Shown here: piece by piece, positions 45,095-53,928 of the stretch | Position numbering within the stretch: position 1 is the stretch's first letter | Layout: each line of letters opens with the position of its first letter | Source: Sneathia sanguinegens | GTDB lineage: Bacteria > Fusobacteriota > Fusobacteriia > Fusobacteriales > Leptotrichiaceae | NCBI RefSeq assembly: GCF_042033325.1 | Contig: NZ_CP160095.1 | Direction: 5' to 3' (one strand) | DNA: 64,000 nucleotides | Translations under genes and position numbers: made by a program | Notes under the pieces: model-generated | What the model saw: the letters and a program-made list of their open reading frames with translations, nothing else | What the model was told of the DNA's origin: nothing | Database searches by the model: none

Positions 45095-45805
45095 ATGGCA
45101 ACACCACATTTAGGAGCAAATAAAGGAGATATTGCAGAAATAGTCTTATTACCAGGAGATCCATTAAGAGCAAAATATATAGCTGAAACATTTTTGGAAG
45201 ATGTACATCAATATACAAATGTAAGAGGAATGTTAGGATTTACAGGTACATATAAGGGAAAAAGAGTATCTGTTCAAGGAACAGGTATGGGAGTACCTTC
45301 AATAGGAATTTATGTAAATGAATTAATTATAGAATATGGTTGTAAAATTTTAATGAGAATAGGGACAGCTGGTTCTACTCATGAAAGTGTAAAAATTAGA
45401 GATGTAGTTTTAGCAATGTCAAGTTCAACAGATTCAGCTATTAATAAATTAAGATTTAATGGAGCAGATTATGCACCTTGTGCAAATTCAGATTTATTTA
45501 TTACTGCATATAATATTGCAAAAGAAAAAGGTATTAATGTTAAAGCAGGTAATATCTTAACAAGTGATACTTTCTACAATGATAAGCCAAATTCATGGAA
45601 GCATTGGTCAGAATTTGGAGTTTTATGTGTTGAAATGGAAACAGCTCAATTATATACTTTAGCTGCTAAATATAATGTTAAGGCATTGACTTTACTAACA
45701 ATAAGTGATTCATTGGTTACAGGTGAAAGTACTACAGCAGAAGAAAGACAATTAACATTTAATGATATGATAATTACAGCATTGGAGACAGCACGAAAAT
45801 TTTAA
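45095..45805 (+). CDS. deoD: Purine-nucleoside phosphorylase, DeoD type
   Basis: The 236-aa hexameric-type enzyme phosphorolyses purine nucleosides. It shows TPHLGANKGDIAEIVLLPGDPLRA, the phosphate-binding GTAGSTHESVKIRDVV segment (about 90), EMETAQLYTLA (ribose-binding glutamate), and the catalytic aspartate in TISDSLVTGE near residue 204. GGAGG ribosome site, 9 bases after deoC. Confidence 0.95.
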   Translation: MATPHLGANKGDIAEIVLLPGDPLRAKYIAETFLEDVHQYTNVRGMLGFTGTYKGKRVSVQGTGMGVPSIGIYVNELIIEYGCKILMRIGTAGSTHESVKIRDVVLAMSSSTDSAINKLRFNGADYAPCANSDLFITAYNIAKEKGINVKAGNILTSDTFYNDKPNSWKHWSEFGVLCVEMETAQLYTLAAKYNVKALTLLTISDSLVTGESTTAEERQLTFNDMIITALETARKF

Positions 45806-45823
45806 TAAAGAGGGTAGATAAAC

Positions 45824-46228
45824 ATGGTACATGAAAAATATATAGAAAAAGCCAATAAATTATTGGAAAAGGCTTATGTTCCTTATTCAAAGTTTTCAGT
45901 TGCAGCTATTGTTATAGATCAAGATGGAAATGAGTATGAAGGAGTAAATGTTGAAAATGCAGCATATGGACTATGTTTGTGTGCAGAAAGAAATGCTATA
46001 ACTACAGGAGTTACAAAAAATTTAAAAAAGATTAAGGCAATTTATATAACTGGAAAGACACAAGAACCTATTAGTCCTTGTGGTTCATGTAGACAGGTTA
46101 TAGCAGAATTTGGAGATGAAAATACTAGGATAATTTTAGGAACTTCAAATAATAAAAAGTATAGTGAATATACATTAGAAGGAATAATACCTTATTATTT
46201 TTCTTCTCATTCAATGACAAAAAAATAG
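45824..46228 (+). CDS. cdd: Cytidine deaminase (Cdd)
   Basis: The 134-aa enzyme converts (deoxy)cytidine to (deoxy)uridine, feeding the phosphorylase in the same operon. The zinc site is complete: CAER (about 53-56, cysteine ligand and catalytic glutamate) and PCGSCRQV (about 86-93). GVNVENAAYGL binds the ribose. Length matches the homotetrameric class. Last gene of the operon, ending in a bidirectional terminator. Confidence 0.95.
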   Translation: MVHEKYIEKANKLLEKAYVPYSKFSVAAIVIDQDGNEYEGVNVENAAYGLCLCAERNAITTGVTKNLKKIKAIYITGKTQEPISPCGSCRQVIAEFGDENTRIILGTSNNKKYSEYTLEGIIPYYFSSHSMTKK

Positions 46229-46249
46229 TAGCATTTGCTACTATTTTTT
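46220..46249. terminator. Bidirectional terminator between cdd and lysS
   Basis: Stem AAAAAATAGTAGC / GCTACTATTTTTT with an ATTT loop. It overlaps the last codons of cdd and the stop codon of lysS, which converge here. Confidence 0.9.
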
Positions 46250-47726
46250 AGTCTATATTTTTTTCTTTTTTTAATGTTGGGAAGAGAATAACATCTCTTA
46301 TTGACATAGAATTAGTTAATAACATAGTTAATCTATCTATACCTATACCAAGTCCACCAGCAGGAGGCATTCCATATTCTAAAGCTCTAATATAGTCTAA
46401 ATCCATATCACAAGCTTCGTCATCTCCTTGTTGTTTTTTCTTAACTTGATCTTCAAATCTAGCTTTTTGTTCAATAGGATCATTTAATTCTGAATAAGCA
46501 TTACCATATTCACGACCTGTTATAAATAATTCAAATCTATCTACCCAATCTTCACTTTTATATGAATTCTTTGAAAGTGGAGAAATTTCCTTTGGATAAG
46601 TTGTAATAAAAGTAGGATTAATAAGGGTTTCTTCTACTTTTTCTTCAAATAAAAGATTTAATATACCATATTTAGTGTATTTAACTTTTTCGTCTAATTC
46701 TATACCTAAATTTTTTGCAAAATCTACAGCTTCTTCATCATTTGAAATAGCATTTATATCAAAACCAGTTTTTTCTTTAACAATATCGCTCATGGTAACA
46801 CGACGCCAAGGTTTAGCTAAATTTATACTTTTTCCTTCATATTCAATTTCATATTTACCATATAATTTAAAGGTAAGTGATGAGATTAAATCTTCAGCAA
46901 GATTCATCATAGTATTAAAATCAGCATAAGCTTGATATAGTTCCATCATTGTAAACTCAGGATTATGTTTGATTGAGATACCCTCATTTCTGAAAGAACG
47001 ATTTATTTCAAATATTTTTTCAAAGCCTCCTACAAGTAATCTTTTAAGATAAAGTTCTGGAGCTATTCTTAGATACATTTCTTGATCTAAGGCATTATGA
47101 TATGTAATAAAAGGTTTAGCAGCAGCTCCACCAGCAATAGGATGTAACATTGGTGTTTCTACTTCATAAAAACCTTTTGAACTAAGATAATTTCTAATAA
47201 ATTTAATTATCTCAAATCTTTTTTTCATAGTATCCATTACTTCATCATTCATTATTAAATCTACATATCTTTGTCTATATCTTAATTCAACATCAGAAAG
47301 ACCATGGAATTTGTCAGGAAGAGGTCTAGTATTTTTAGATAAAATAACATATTTTATAGCTCTTAAAGTTAATTCTCCTGTTTGAGTATAAAAAAGTTTA
47401 CCTTCGATACCTATAAAATCTCCAACACTCATATTTTTGAAAATTTCATATTCGCTTTCTCCAACTTCAGCCTTATTAACATAAATTTGTATTTTACCAC
47501 TATCGTCTTTTAAATGAGCAAAGCCATTTTTACCTATTCTTCTATAAGAAACTAGTCTACCGGCAGTAATAAAGATTCTATTTTCATCATCTTTATTAGA
47601 AATAATATCTTTAATAGTATCCTTTTTATCAAAAAATCTACCATAGGGTTCTAAGCCCATATCACGCAATTCTTTAACTTTTTTTAATTTTTCACCCATG
47701 ATATAGCTTGTTTTTTGTTCAGCCAT
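46248..47726 (-). CDS. lysS: Lysyl-tRNA synthetase, class II (LysS)
   Basis: The 492-aa enzyme has an N-terminal OB-fold anticodon-binding domain (VSYRRIGKNGFAHLKDDSGKI near 60) and the class II core. Motif 1 is near YEVETPMLHPIAGGAAAKPF, motif 2 near RNEGISIKHNPEFTMMELYQA, motif 3 is the AGGLGIGIDRLTMLLTN segment near the C-terminus. ATG start with GGAGAAA. Overlaps the upstream small gene by 8 bases, so it is the last member of the rlmH operon. Confidence 0.97.
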   Translation of the reverse strand: MAEQKTSYIMGEKLKKVKELRDMGLEPYGRFFDKKDTIKDIISNKDDENRIFITAGRLVSYRRIGKNGFAHLKDDSGKIQIYVNKAEVGESEYEIFKNMSVGDFIGIEGKLFYTQTGELTLRAIKYVILSKNTRPLPDKFHGLSDVELRYRQRYVDLIMNDEVMDTMKKRFEIIKFIRNYLSSKGFYEVETPMLHPIAGGAAAKPFITYHNALDQEMYLRIAPELYLKRLLVGGFEKIFEINRSFRNEGISIKHNPEFTMMELYQAYADFNTMMNLAEDLISSLTFKLYGKYEIEYEGKSINLAKPWRRVTMSDIVKEKTGFDINAISNDEEAVDFAKNLGIELDEKVKYTKYGILNLLFEEKVEETLINPTFITTYPKEISPLSKNSYKSEDWVDRFELFITGREYGNAYSELNDPIEQKARFEDQVKKKQQGDDEACDMDLDYIRALEYGMPPAGGLGIGIDRLTMLLTNSMSIRDVILFPTLKKEKNID

Positions 47727-48102
47727 TATTATTTTTCTCCTTTAATAATAATTTTATAGAAATAAAGCAAAGAAATTCATCGGACATTGAATATTCTTTT
47801 GCCCTGATTTCAATAAAATTATTGTATTTTTTTAAAAATGTTGTTATTATTTTTGTTTCAATTAGAGTAGAATTTAATTTTAAACTTGATTTTGTAGAGT
47901 TATTTAATGAAAAAATTTTTTTATAACTTATGTCTGCAAGTTTTTCTATAATCAATTCTTGTTCATTTAGGCAAAGTTTTAAATTTTCATTCTTACAAAT
48001 ATATGTGTTTTCACTTATTTTTTCAAAAAATAAATCAGTTAATTCAACATTTTCTTTTGCTTTATTGTAATAGATAAAAGAACTTTTAATAGAAATAAGC
48101 AT
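47719..48102 (-). CDS. Small conserved protein, possibly DUF1934 (YwiB-like) calycin fold
   Basis: The 127-aa protein has no signal peptide or membrane segment. Its order of short beta strands, with a FFEKISENTYICKNENLKL segment near the start and an alternating SSLKLNSTLIETKIITTFL then FIEIRAKEYSM strand pair near the end, resembles DUF1934/YwiB proteins (small beta barrels of unknown function). The match is by pattern only. It overlaps lysS by 8 bases and follows the DUF1292-type gene by 3, with no clear ribosome site, so translation is probably coupled. Confidence 0.5.
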   Translation of the reverse strand: MLISIKSSFIYYNKAKENVELTDLFFEKISENTYICKNENLKLCLNEQELIIEKLADISYKKIFSLNNSTKSSLKLNSTLIETKIITTFLKKYNNFIEIRAKEYSMSDEFLCFISIKLLLKEKNNNG

Positions 48103-48105
48103 AAA

Positions 48106-48552
48106 TTATTCACTATCTAATAGATCGTTGATGAAATTATCATCATCTTCAAAATCATTTGCTTTATTATCAACATTTGAATTATTATCATCTTCATAAT
48201 CATAAGTAAAATCTGGTTTATCGTCTTCAACGAAATTATCAAATTCATCATTATCATTATTATTACCTTCTATGAATTTTGTTTCATATTCATAATCATC
48301 ATCGATTTCACCAAAATCTGTATCTTCATCTAAGGCCATTCTTTGATAATAGTCAAATACTAATTCTTCATTGTCTTCATCTAGTAAATAAAGTTCTTCT
48401 TCATCTTCATCCACTCTAAATGCTCTTTTTTGTCCATATTCACTTTCTGCTATAATATATTCAGTATCTTTTATTTTAACAGTTCCTATGCAAGTAAAAT
48501 ATTCTAATTCTCCATTAATAGTGTAAGTAAACTCATCATCGTATGAGTACAT
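48106..48552 (-). CDS. DUF1292-type acidic protein
   Basis: I start at the ATG 48552 because GGAGG lies 5 bases before it; an ATG at 48564 overlaps the rlmH stop and the GGAGG lies within its second codon. The 148-aa protein has an N-terminal DUF1292 domain (about 1-90; IKDTEYIIAESEYGQKRAF, then LYLLDEDNEELVF) and a long Asp/Glu/Asn-rich tail (about 95-148) that is probably disordered. Role unknown; in Firmicutes DUF1292 genes sit beside the yrrK Holliday-junction resolvase gene, not seen here. Confidence 0.7.
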   Translation of the reverse strand: MYSYDDEFTYTINGELEYFTCIGTVKIKDTEYIIAESEYGQKRAFRVDEDEEELYLLDEDNEELVFDYYQRMALDEDTDFGEIDDDYEYETKFIEGNNNDNDEFDNFVEDDKPDFTYDYEDDNNSNVDNKANDFEDDDNFINDLLDSE

Positions 48553-48563
48553 TGTAACCTCCA

Positions 48564-49021
48564 TTATTTGTGATATTTTATATTTTTAGATATACAAATA
48601 GCTCTATATATCTGTTCTAATAGGATGAGTCTAAATAATTGATGTGGGAAGGTTAATTTTGAAAAAGCTAATAAGTAGTCCGCCTTCTCTTTTACTTCTC
48701 TACTAACGCCCCTAGAACCTCCTATTATAAAGGATATTTCACTGTAATTTAATGTTAAATCAAATAATTTATTAGATAATTCTATTAAATCTATAAATTT
48801 ACCTTTTAGATCTAAAAGAATATTATATGATTTAGTTTTAGAAAGATATGCTAAAATCTTGTCAATTCTTTTTTTATAGCAGTAGAATTATCTACTTCTT
48901 CCTGTAATTCAATAATATTTAAATTAATATATTTAGATAAGCGTTTAGAAAATTCAGCTATTCCATCTATAATATATTTTTCTTTAATTTTGCCAATGGC
49001 AATAATATTAATTTTCAACAT
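48564..49021 (-). pseudogene. rlmH: 23S rRNA pseudouridine-1915 N3-methyltransferase (RlmH), frameshifted at an A7 tract
   Basis: From the ATG at 49021 the frame reads MLKINIIAIGKIKEKYIIDG, continues for 56 codons, and stops at TAG. The rest of RlmH, including IILLDLKGK-like NILLDLKGKF, the SAM-site FIIGGSRGVSREV and the C-terminal LTFPHQLFRLILLEQIYRA segment, continues in the -1 frame to the TAA at 48564. The switch falls at a run of seven A (T7 at 48869-48875 on the plus strand). One more A would restore a 152-aa protein of nearly normal length (155-160). In the zero frame the site reads ATA AAA AAA G, a perfect slippery heptamer for -1 frameshifting, and the shift direction is right. So it may be a lesion, a homopolymer sequencing error, or expressed by slippage. 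Everything else in the gene is intact. Confidence 0.85.
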
Positions 49022-49041
49022 AAAAATATCCTACTTTAATT

Positions 49042-49069
49042 ATTATACATATTTTAAAAAAAAATACAA
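49042..49069 (-). promoter_or_regulatory. Promoter of the rlmH-lysS operon
   Basis: Minus-strand -35 TTGTAT (49064-49069), 16 bases, -10 TATAAT (49042-49047), about 20 bases before the rlmH ATG, with AGTAGGAT as ribosome site. Confidence 0.6.
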
Positions 49070-49076
49070 GTAAAAT

Positions 49077-50735
49077 TTATATTTTTCTTTTTGATAATTT
49101 ATCTAAATAATTTTTTGTAATACTTGATATAATAGGTCTACCATGAGGACAGTTAAATTTATTAATTTCATGTATCCTTTTTACGAGATCTTTCATTTCT
49201 GGCATTGATAATTTTTGACCTGCCATAATAGAATAACGACAAGCCATAGAAATTATTACTTTTTCTCTAATATCGGTTAAAGTTTTATTGGACATTAAAC
49301 ATTCTATTATACTTTTTATTATCTTTTCATTTGTAGTACGAAGTTCAAAATCAGGAACAGCTCGTAATACAATTTCATTTTCAGATAATTCATCAATTTC
49401 AAAACAAAAATCAGAAAAAATTTGTATATTATTAAATAATATATTTTTTTCAGTTAATGATAATTCAAATACTTCAGGTATCAATAATTGTTTTTTTGTC
49501 ATTGTTTGATTATAATATTTTTCTTTTAAGGCTTCATAATTAAGTCTTTCATGTAAGGCGTGTTGATCATAAAAATCAATACTATCTTTTTTTTGAACAA
49601 CAATATATGTATCAAAGACTTGAGCTAAAATATTATATGATTTGTTTTCTTCAATAGTATCAGTATAAGAAAATAGTTCTTGAACTTTAGCTTCACTATG
49701 TTTAAAAGTATTTTCTTCTAAGACCTGTGAAACCTGTGTTGTTTTAGGTATAGAAGAAATAGTATAATTTTTTCTATCGTCTTCATAGAAAAAATCTTCT
49801 ATAGCCTTTCTAATTTGTCTGTAGACTATTTTATCATCTGAAAATTTAATAATCTTTTTTGAAGGATGTACATTTACATCAATTTCCGAAGGATTAATAT
49901 CATATAAGATTATTGCAAAAGGGTATTTATGTTTCATAAGTTTTGTATAATAACCATCAATTACACTTCTTTCTATAATATTAGATTTACAATATCTCTT
50001 ATTTATAAAGGTATAAATATAATTTTTAGAACCTCTATATATTTCTTGATTACCTAAATAACCATATTTGAATTTTTTTAAATTTCTATAAATATTTTTT
50101 CCTAATAATTCTATTATTGCATTATCAAGAGAAGTACCTGAACTTGAAAAAATAACTTTATCATCTATTATTAATTTTGTAGCTATTTCAAAATTAGCTA
50201 GGGCAAGTTTAAGTAAAATATCTTTTATAGCAGTTAATTCAGTTTGTTCTTTTCTTAAAAATTTTTTTCTTGCAGGGGTATTATAGAACAAATCTCTTAT
50301 TTCAATAATAGTACCAGTCTTCATTGCAACATCTGAAGAATTTACAATATTTCCCCCAAATATTGATATTTTTAAACCTAATTTGTTAGTTTCAGTTTTG
50401 GAAGAAATATTCATTTTTGAAACTGCAGCTATAGATGCTAAAGCCTCACCACGAAAGCCATAGGTATTTAGATTGAAAATATCTTCTTTTGTATGTAATT
50501 TTGAAGTAGCATGTCGCTCTATACATAAGAAAAGGTCTTCTTTTACCATTCCTATACCATCATCTAGTATTTTAAAATAACTAAGATCAGATTTAATATG
50601 AATTTCTATATTCTTTGCCTGTGCATCTATACTATTTTCATAAAGTTCTTTTATCATAGAAGCTGGATTGTCAACTACTTCACCAGCAGCTATAATATTT
50701 GAAACATTTTCATCAAGTATTTTTATAATACTCAT
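49077..50735 (-). CDS. mutL: DNA mismatch repair protein MutL
   Basis: The 552-aa protein has the GHKL ATPase N-terminus (IAAGEVVDNPASMIKELYENS with the catalytic glutamate, DDGIGM, TYGFRGEALASI). The C-terminal domain (from about residue 365) holds the metal-dependent nuclease motif DQHALHERLNYE at about 390, matching DQHA-x2-E-x4-E, plus SMACRYS near 498 and the FNCPHGRPI motif near 528. So this is an endonuclease-type MutL, as in organisms without the Dam/MutH system. The linker is short. GAGG ribosome site adjoins the U tract of the small RNA upstream. Confidence 0.95.
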   Translation of the reverse strand: MSIIKILDENVSNIIAAGEVVDNPASMIKELYENSIDAQAKNIEIHIKSDLSYFKILDDGIGMVKEDLFLCIERHATSKLHTKEDIFNLNTYGFRGEALASIAAVSKMNISSKTETNKLGLKISIFGGNIVNSSDVAMKTGTIIEIRDLFYNTPARKKFLRKEQTELTAIKDILLKLALANFEIATKLIIDDKVIFSSSGTSLDNAIIELLGKNIYRNLKKFKYGYLGNQEIYRGSKNYIYTFINKRYCKSNIIERSVIDGYYTKLMKHKYPFAIILYDINPSEIDVNVHPSKKIIKFSDDKIVYRQIRKAIEDFFYEDDRKNYTISSIPKTTQVSQVLEENTFKHSEAKVQELFSYTDTIEENKSYNILAQVFDTYIVVQKKDSIDFYDQHALHERLNYEALKEKYYNQTMTKKQLLIPEVFELSLTEKNILFNNIQIFSDFCFEIDELSENEIVLRAVPDFELRTTNEKIIKSIIECLMSNKTLTDIREKVIISMACRYSIMAGQKLSMPEMKDLVKRIHEINKFNCPHGRPIISSITKNYLDKLSKRKI

Positions 50736-50745
50736 AATTCACCTC

Positions 50746-50940
50746 AAAAAAAAACTAGAGCTAGTACAAAATTTTTGGCTGCCTTTTACAATAAGACAAG
50801 TGGCAGGTATTTAATAGATATGTACAGAATCCGTTTAAGCTCATTGTCTTTCGTGATTAACCTGAGGCATATCTATCAGGGATCCCTCCAGTAAATATGA
50901 GTAAAGCCCAAAAATTAGTAGTACTCTTAGCTCTAGCTTA
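50746..50940 (-). ncRNA. ssrS: Structured small RNA, probably 6S RNA
   Basis: Between aspS and mutL lies a roughly 195-base minus-strand unit with its own promoter and a terminal U9. The ends form a long rod: a 9-bp stem CUAGAGCUA / UAGCUCUAG, then GUAC / GUAC after a bulge, then AAUUUUUGG / CCAAAAAUU. A large asymmetric internal bubble follows, then a second helix AUAGAUAUG / CAUAUCUAU carrying an irregular apical region. Size, single-rod shape and central bubble are those of 6S RNA, which mimics an open promoter and binds RNA polymerase. No T-box, SRP or tmRNA motifs are present. The identity is inferred from shape, not sequence; a long mutL leader is the alternative. Confidence 0.55.
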
Positions 50941-50946
50941 TAATTA

Positions 50947-50975
50947 ATTATAACAATTAAAAATAAAATTGTCTA
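50947..50975 (-). promoter_or_regulatory. Promoter of the 6S-like RNA
   Basis: Minus-strand -35 TAGACA (50970-50975, overlapping the aspS stop codon), 17 bases, -10 TATAAT (50947-50952). Transcription would start near 50940, exactly at the base of the long stem. Confidence 0.75.
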
Positions 50976-52700
50976 TAATTTTTTTAATTGTAAGTCTTTT
51001 TCTAATTGTGTAAGATCTACATCAGCTGGAGCACCAGTTAATAAATCTTGTCCCTTATTTGTTTTAGGGAAAGGAATAACTTCCTTTATTGAATTTTCTT
51101 TTAGCATAACCATTAGCCATCTATCCAAACCGAAGGCTATACCACCATGAGGTGGAACTCCATATTTTAAGGCTTCTAATAAGAAACCGAATTTATCAAT
51201 TTGTTGTTCTTTTGAAATTAGTAGTCTATCAAATACAAGAGATTGTAATTTAGAATCATGTATTCTAATACCTCCTCCACCAATTTCAAAACCATTTAAG
51301 ACAAGGTCATAGGTATCAGATTTAATATTTGCTAAGTCATTTTTTTCAAGTAAGTCTATATCAGCTTTTTTTAACATAGTGAAAGGATGATGACAAGCCT
51401 TATATCTATTTTCTTCTTCACTAAATTCAAACATAGGGAAGTCTACTATCCATAAGAAATTAAATTTGTTTTTATCAATTAAATTAAGTTCTTCAGCAAT
51501 TTTAAGTCTTAGTGCTGAAAGAGAACTAAGAACTATTTCTTTTTTACCTGAAATAATTAGGGCTGTTTGATTATTTTTTAAATTCAATTTTTTTTCTAAA
51601 TTTTTAATAGTATCTTCATCAAAAAATTTAAGTATAGAAGAATTTAATTCATCATTTTCTTTTTTTATAAAGGCAAGACCTTTAGCTTTGAAATATGTTT
51701 TTACATAATCTTCATAGTCTTTTATATTTTTTCTTGAAAATATTTTATCGCAAACTATAGCTTTTATATATTCAGCTTCATCAAAGATAGAAAAGCCTTT
51801 ATTTTTTACACAATCTTTTATATCAATTAATTTCATATCAAATCTTGTATCAGGTTTGTCACAACCATAAAATTCCATTGCATCATCATAAGACATTTTA
51901 GGGAAGTCATAATTTGCTTCAAGACCTGTCACATCATGAAAAACTTTTTTAGCTAATTTTTCAATAATATTCATAATATCTTCTTGTTCTACAAAAGACA
52001 TTTCTATATCTACTTGAGTAAATTCAGGTTGTCTATCAGCTCTTAAATCTTCATCTCTAAAACATTTTGCAAGTTGATAATACTTATCAAGACCAGCTAT
52101 CATAAGAGTTTGTTTAAATAATTGTGGAGATTGAGGAAGAGCATAAAAACTACCTTTTTGTATTCTTGATGGAACAATAAAATCACGAGCACCTTCTGGG
52201 GTAGCCTTAGCAAGAACAGGTGTATCTAAGTCCAAAAAGCCATTATTATTTAAAAATTCTCTTATAGAAAAAAGCATAGTATTTCTTTTTATTAAATTAT
52301 TTAACATACGAGGTTTTCTTAAATCAAGATATCTATATTTTAATCTAAGATTTTCATTGCTTGTTTCAGTATCATTAATTTCAAAAGGTAAAGCTTTAGC
52401 CTCACTTAAAATATTAATATTAGTTGCAAGAACTTCTATATCACCAGTAGCCAATTTTGGGTTTTTTGAAGTTCTTTCTTGAACCAAACCTGTAATTTGT
52501 AAAACAAATTCATTTTTAATATTCTTAACTTTTTCAATTAAATCTTCTTTTATTAAAATTTGTGTTATGCCATATCTATCACGAAGATCTATAAAGGCAA
52601 AAGCACCTAAATTTCTGATTGTATTAACCCAACCAGCTAAGGTTACTGTAGAACCACAATCTTTTAGTCTTAATTCATTTAATTTATGTGTTCTATACAT
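50973..52700 (-). CDS. aspS: Aspartyl-tRNA synthetase (AspS)
   Basis: The 575-aa bacterial-type enzyme has an N-terminal OB-fold (TVTLAGWVNTIRNLGAFAFIDLRD), class II motif 1 near FLDLDTPVLAKATPEGARDF, motif 2 near YYQLAKCFRDEDLRADRQPEFTQ, the bacterial GAD insertion in the middle (about 290-410, shorter and divergent), and motif 3 GGIAFGLDRWLMVM. Overlaps hisS by 8 bases; no T-box leader is seen. It is the last protein gene of the long minus-strand operon. Confidence 0.97.
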   Translation of the reverse strand: MYRTHKLNELRLKDCGSTVTLAGWVNTIRNLGAFAFIDLRDRYGITQILIKEDLIEKVKNIKNEFVLQITGLVQERTSKNPKLATGDIEVLATNINILSEAKALPFEINDTETSNENLRLKYRYLDLRKPRMLNNLIKRNTMLFSIREFLNNNGFLDLDTPVLAKATPEGARDFIVPSRIQKGSFYALPQSPQLFKQTLMIAGLDKYYQLAKCFRDEDLRADRQPEFTQVDIEMSFVEQEDIMNIIEKLAKKVFHDVTGLEANYDFPKMSYDDAMEFYGCDKPDTRFDMKLIDIKDCVKNKGFSIFDEAEYIKAIVCDKIFSRKNIKDYEDYVKTYFKAKGLAFIKKENDELNSSILKFFDEDTIKNLEKKLNLKNNQTALIISGKKEIVLSSLSALRLKIAEELNLIDKNKFNFLWIVDFPMFEFSEEENRYKACHHPFTMLKKADIDLLEKNDLANIKSDTYDLVLNGFEIGGGGIRIHDSKLQSLVFDRLLISKEQQIDKFGFLLEALKYGVPPHGGIAFGLDRWLMVMLKENSIKEVIPFPKTNKGQDLLTGAPADVDLTQLEKDLQLKKL

Positions 52701-53928
52701 TTTCCAAAACTCCTTTCAATTCAGTTAATGGAACTGTTATTTGTTGACCATCTTTAAAGTTTTTAATAGATATTTCCCTATTTTTTTGTTCATTTTCTCC
52801 AAGTATAAGAACAATATCAGCATTTAACTTGTTAGCTTTTTTCATTTGAGAACTGAAATTCTTAATAGAGTATTCATAACAAATTTCGTAATTAATATTC
52901 TTTAATTCTTCTAAAATATCAAATAAATAGTCCTTAGTTTCTTCAAAATATGCTATAAATATTTTATGCTTAGGCTTAGGTAATAATGTTTCATCAAGTA
53001 AAAGCATTATTCTTTCGATACCTGCTGCAAAACCTATAGCTGGTACAGATTTATTTGATAGATATTCTATTAATTTATCATATCTACCTCCACCTAAGAC
53101 AGTTGCTTGAGCACCAAGTAAATTAGATTTAATTTCAAATACTGTATCAGAGTAATAATCAAGACCTCTAACTAATTTATCATTTATGATATAATTAATT
53201 TTAAATTTATTAAGATAATTTAAAACTTTGTCAAAATATTCTTTGCTTTCTTCGTCAAAATAATCATGAAGTTTTGGGGCATTAGCTACAATTTCATCAT
53301 CTTCCTTTGAATCAAGGACTCTTAATGGATTTTTATAGCATCTAACTTTTGAATTTTCAGATAAAGCTTCATAATTAGCTATTAAATATTTTTGAAGGTC
53401 AGCAATATATTTTTTACGAGATTCGATATTTCCTAAGCTATTTATTTCTACAGTTAAATTTTTAATACCTAATTTTTCTAAAAATTCACAAGCAATAGAA
53501 ATTATTTGTGCATCAAGAAAAGGATCTCTTACTCCAAAACATTCAAGACCTGTTTGGTAAAATTCTCTATAACGACCTTTTTGAGGTGCTTCATAACGGT
53601 ACATTGGACCATAATAATACCATTTAGTAATATTTTGAACATTATATAATTTTGCTTCAAGAAAAGCACGAACTGAACTTGCAGTTCCTTCTGGTCTTAG
53701 GGCAACTTCACGCCCTCCTTTATCAGTGAAAGAATACATTTCCTTAGAAACAACATCTGTTTCATCTCCAACACTTCTTTTGAATAGTGCTAATTCTTCA
53801 AGTATAGGAGTTATAAGGCGAGAATAACCATATTTTTTAAAGACACTATCTGCAGTATTAGTTATAAATTCAAATTTTTGCATATCTAAATAGTGAATAT
53901 CCTTCATACCTTTTAAAATTTGTATCAT
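52693..53928 (-). CDS. hisS: Histidyl-tRNA synthetase (HisS)
   Basis: The 411-aa class II enzyme has motif 1 in YGYSRLITPILEELALFKRS, motif 2 in YYYGPMYRYEAPQKGRYREF, the histidine-specific LVRGLDYYSDTVFEI (HisA region) and motif 3 AIGFAAGIERIMLLL, with the C-terminal anticodon-binding domain after about residue 320. It overlaps the kinase gene by 4 bases and aspS by 8. hisS-aspS pairing is common. Confidence 0.97.
   Translation of the reverse strand: MIQILKGMKDIHYLDMQKFEFITNTADSVFKKYGYSRLITPILEELALFKRSVGDETDVVSKEMYSFTDKGGREVALRPEGTASSVRAFLEAKLYNVQNITKWYYYGPMYRYEAPQKGRYREFYQTGLECFGVRDPFLDAQIISIACEFLEKLGIKNLTVEINSLGNIESRKKYIADLQKYLIANYEALSENSKVRCYKNPLRVLDSKEDDEIVANAPKLHDYFDEESKEYFDKVLNYLNKFKINYIINDKLVRGLDYYSDTVFEIKSNLLGAQATVLGGGRYDKLIEYLSNKSVPAIGFAAGIERIMLLLDETLLPKPKHKIFIAYFEETKDYLFDILEELKNINYEICYEYSIKNFSSQMKKANKLNADIVLILGENEQKNREISIKNFKDGQQITVPLTELKGVLENV

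Noticed and set aside
50746..50940. T-box or tRNA-like leader for aspS or mutL
   Set aside because: No T-box sequence or specifier layout; aspS lies upstream, not downstream, of it, and the unit has its own promoter and terminator.
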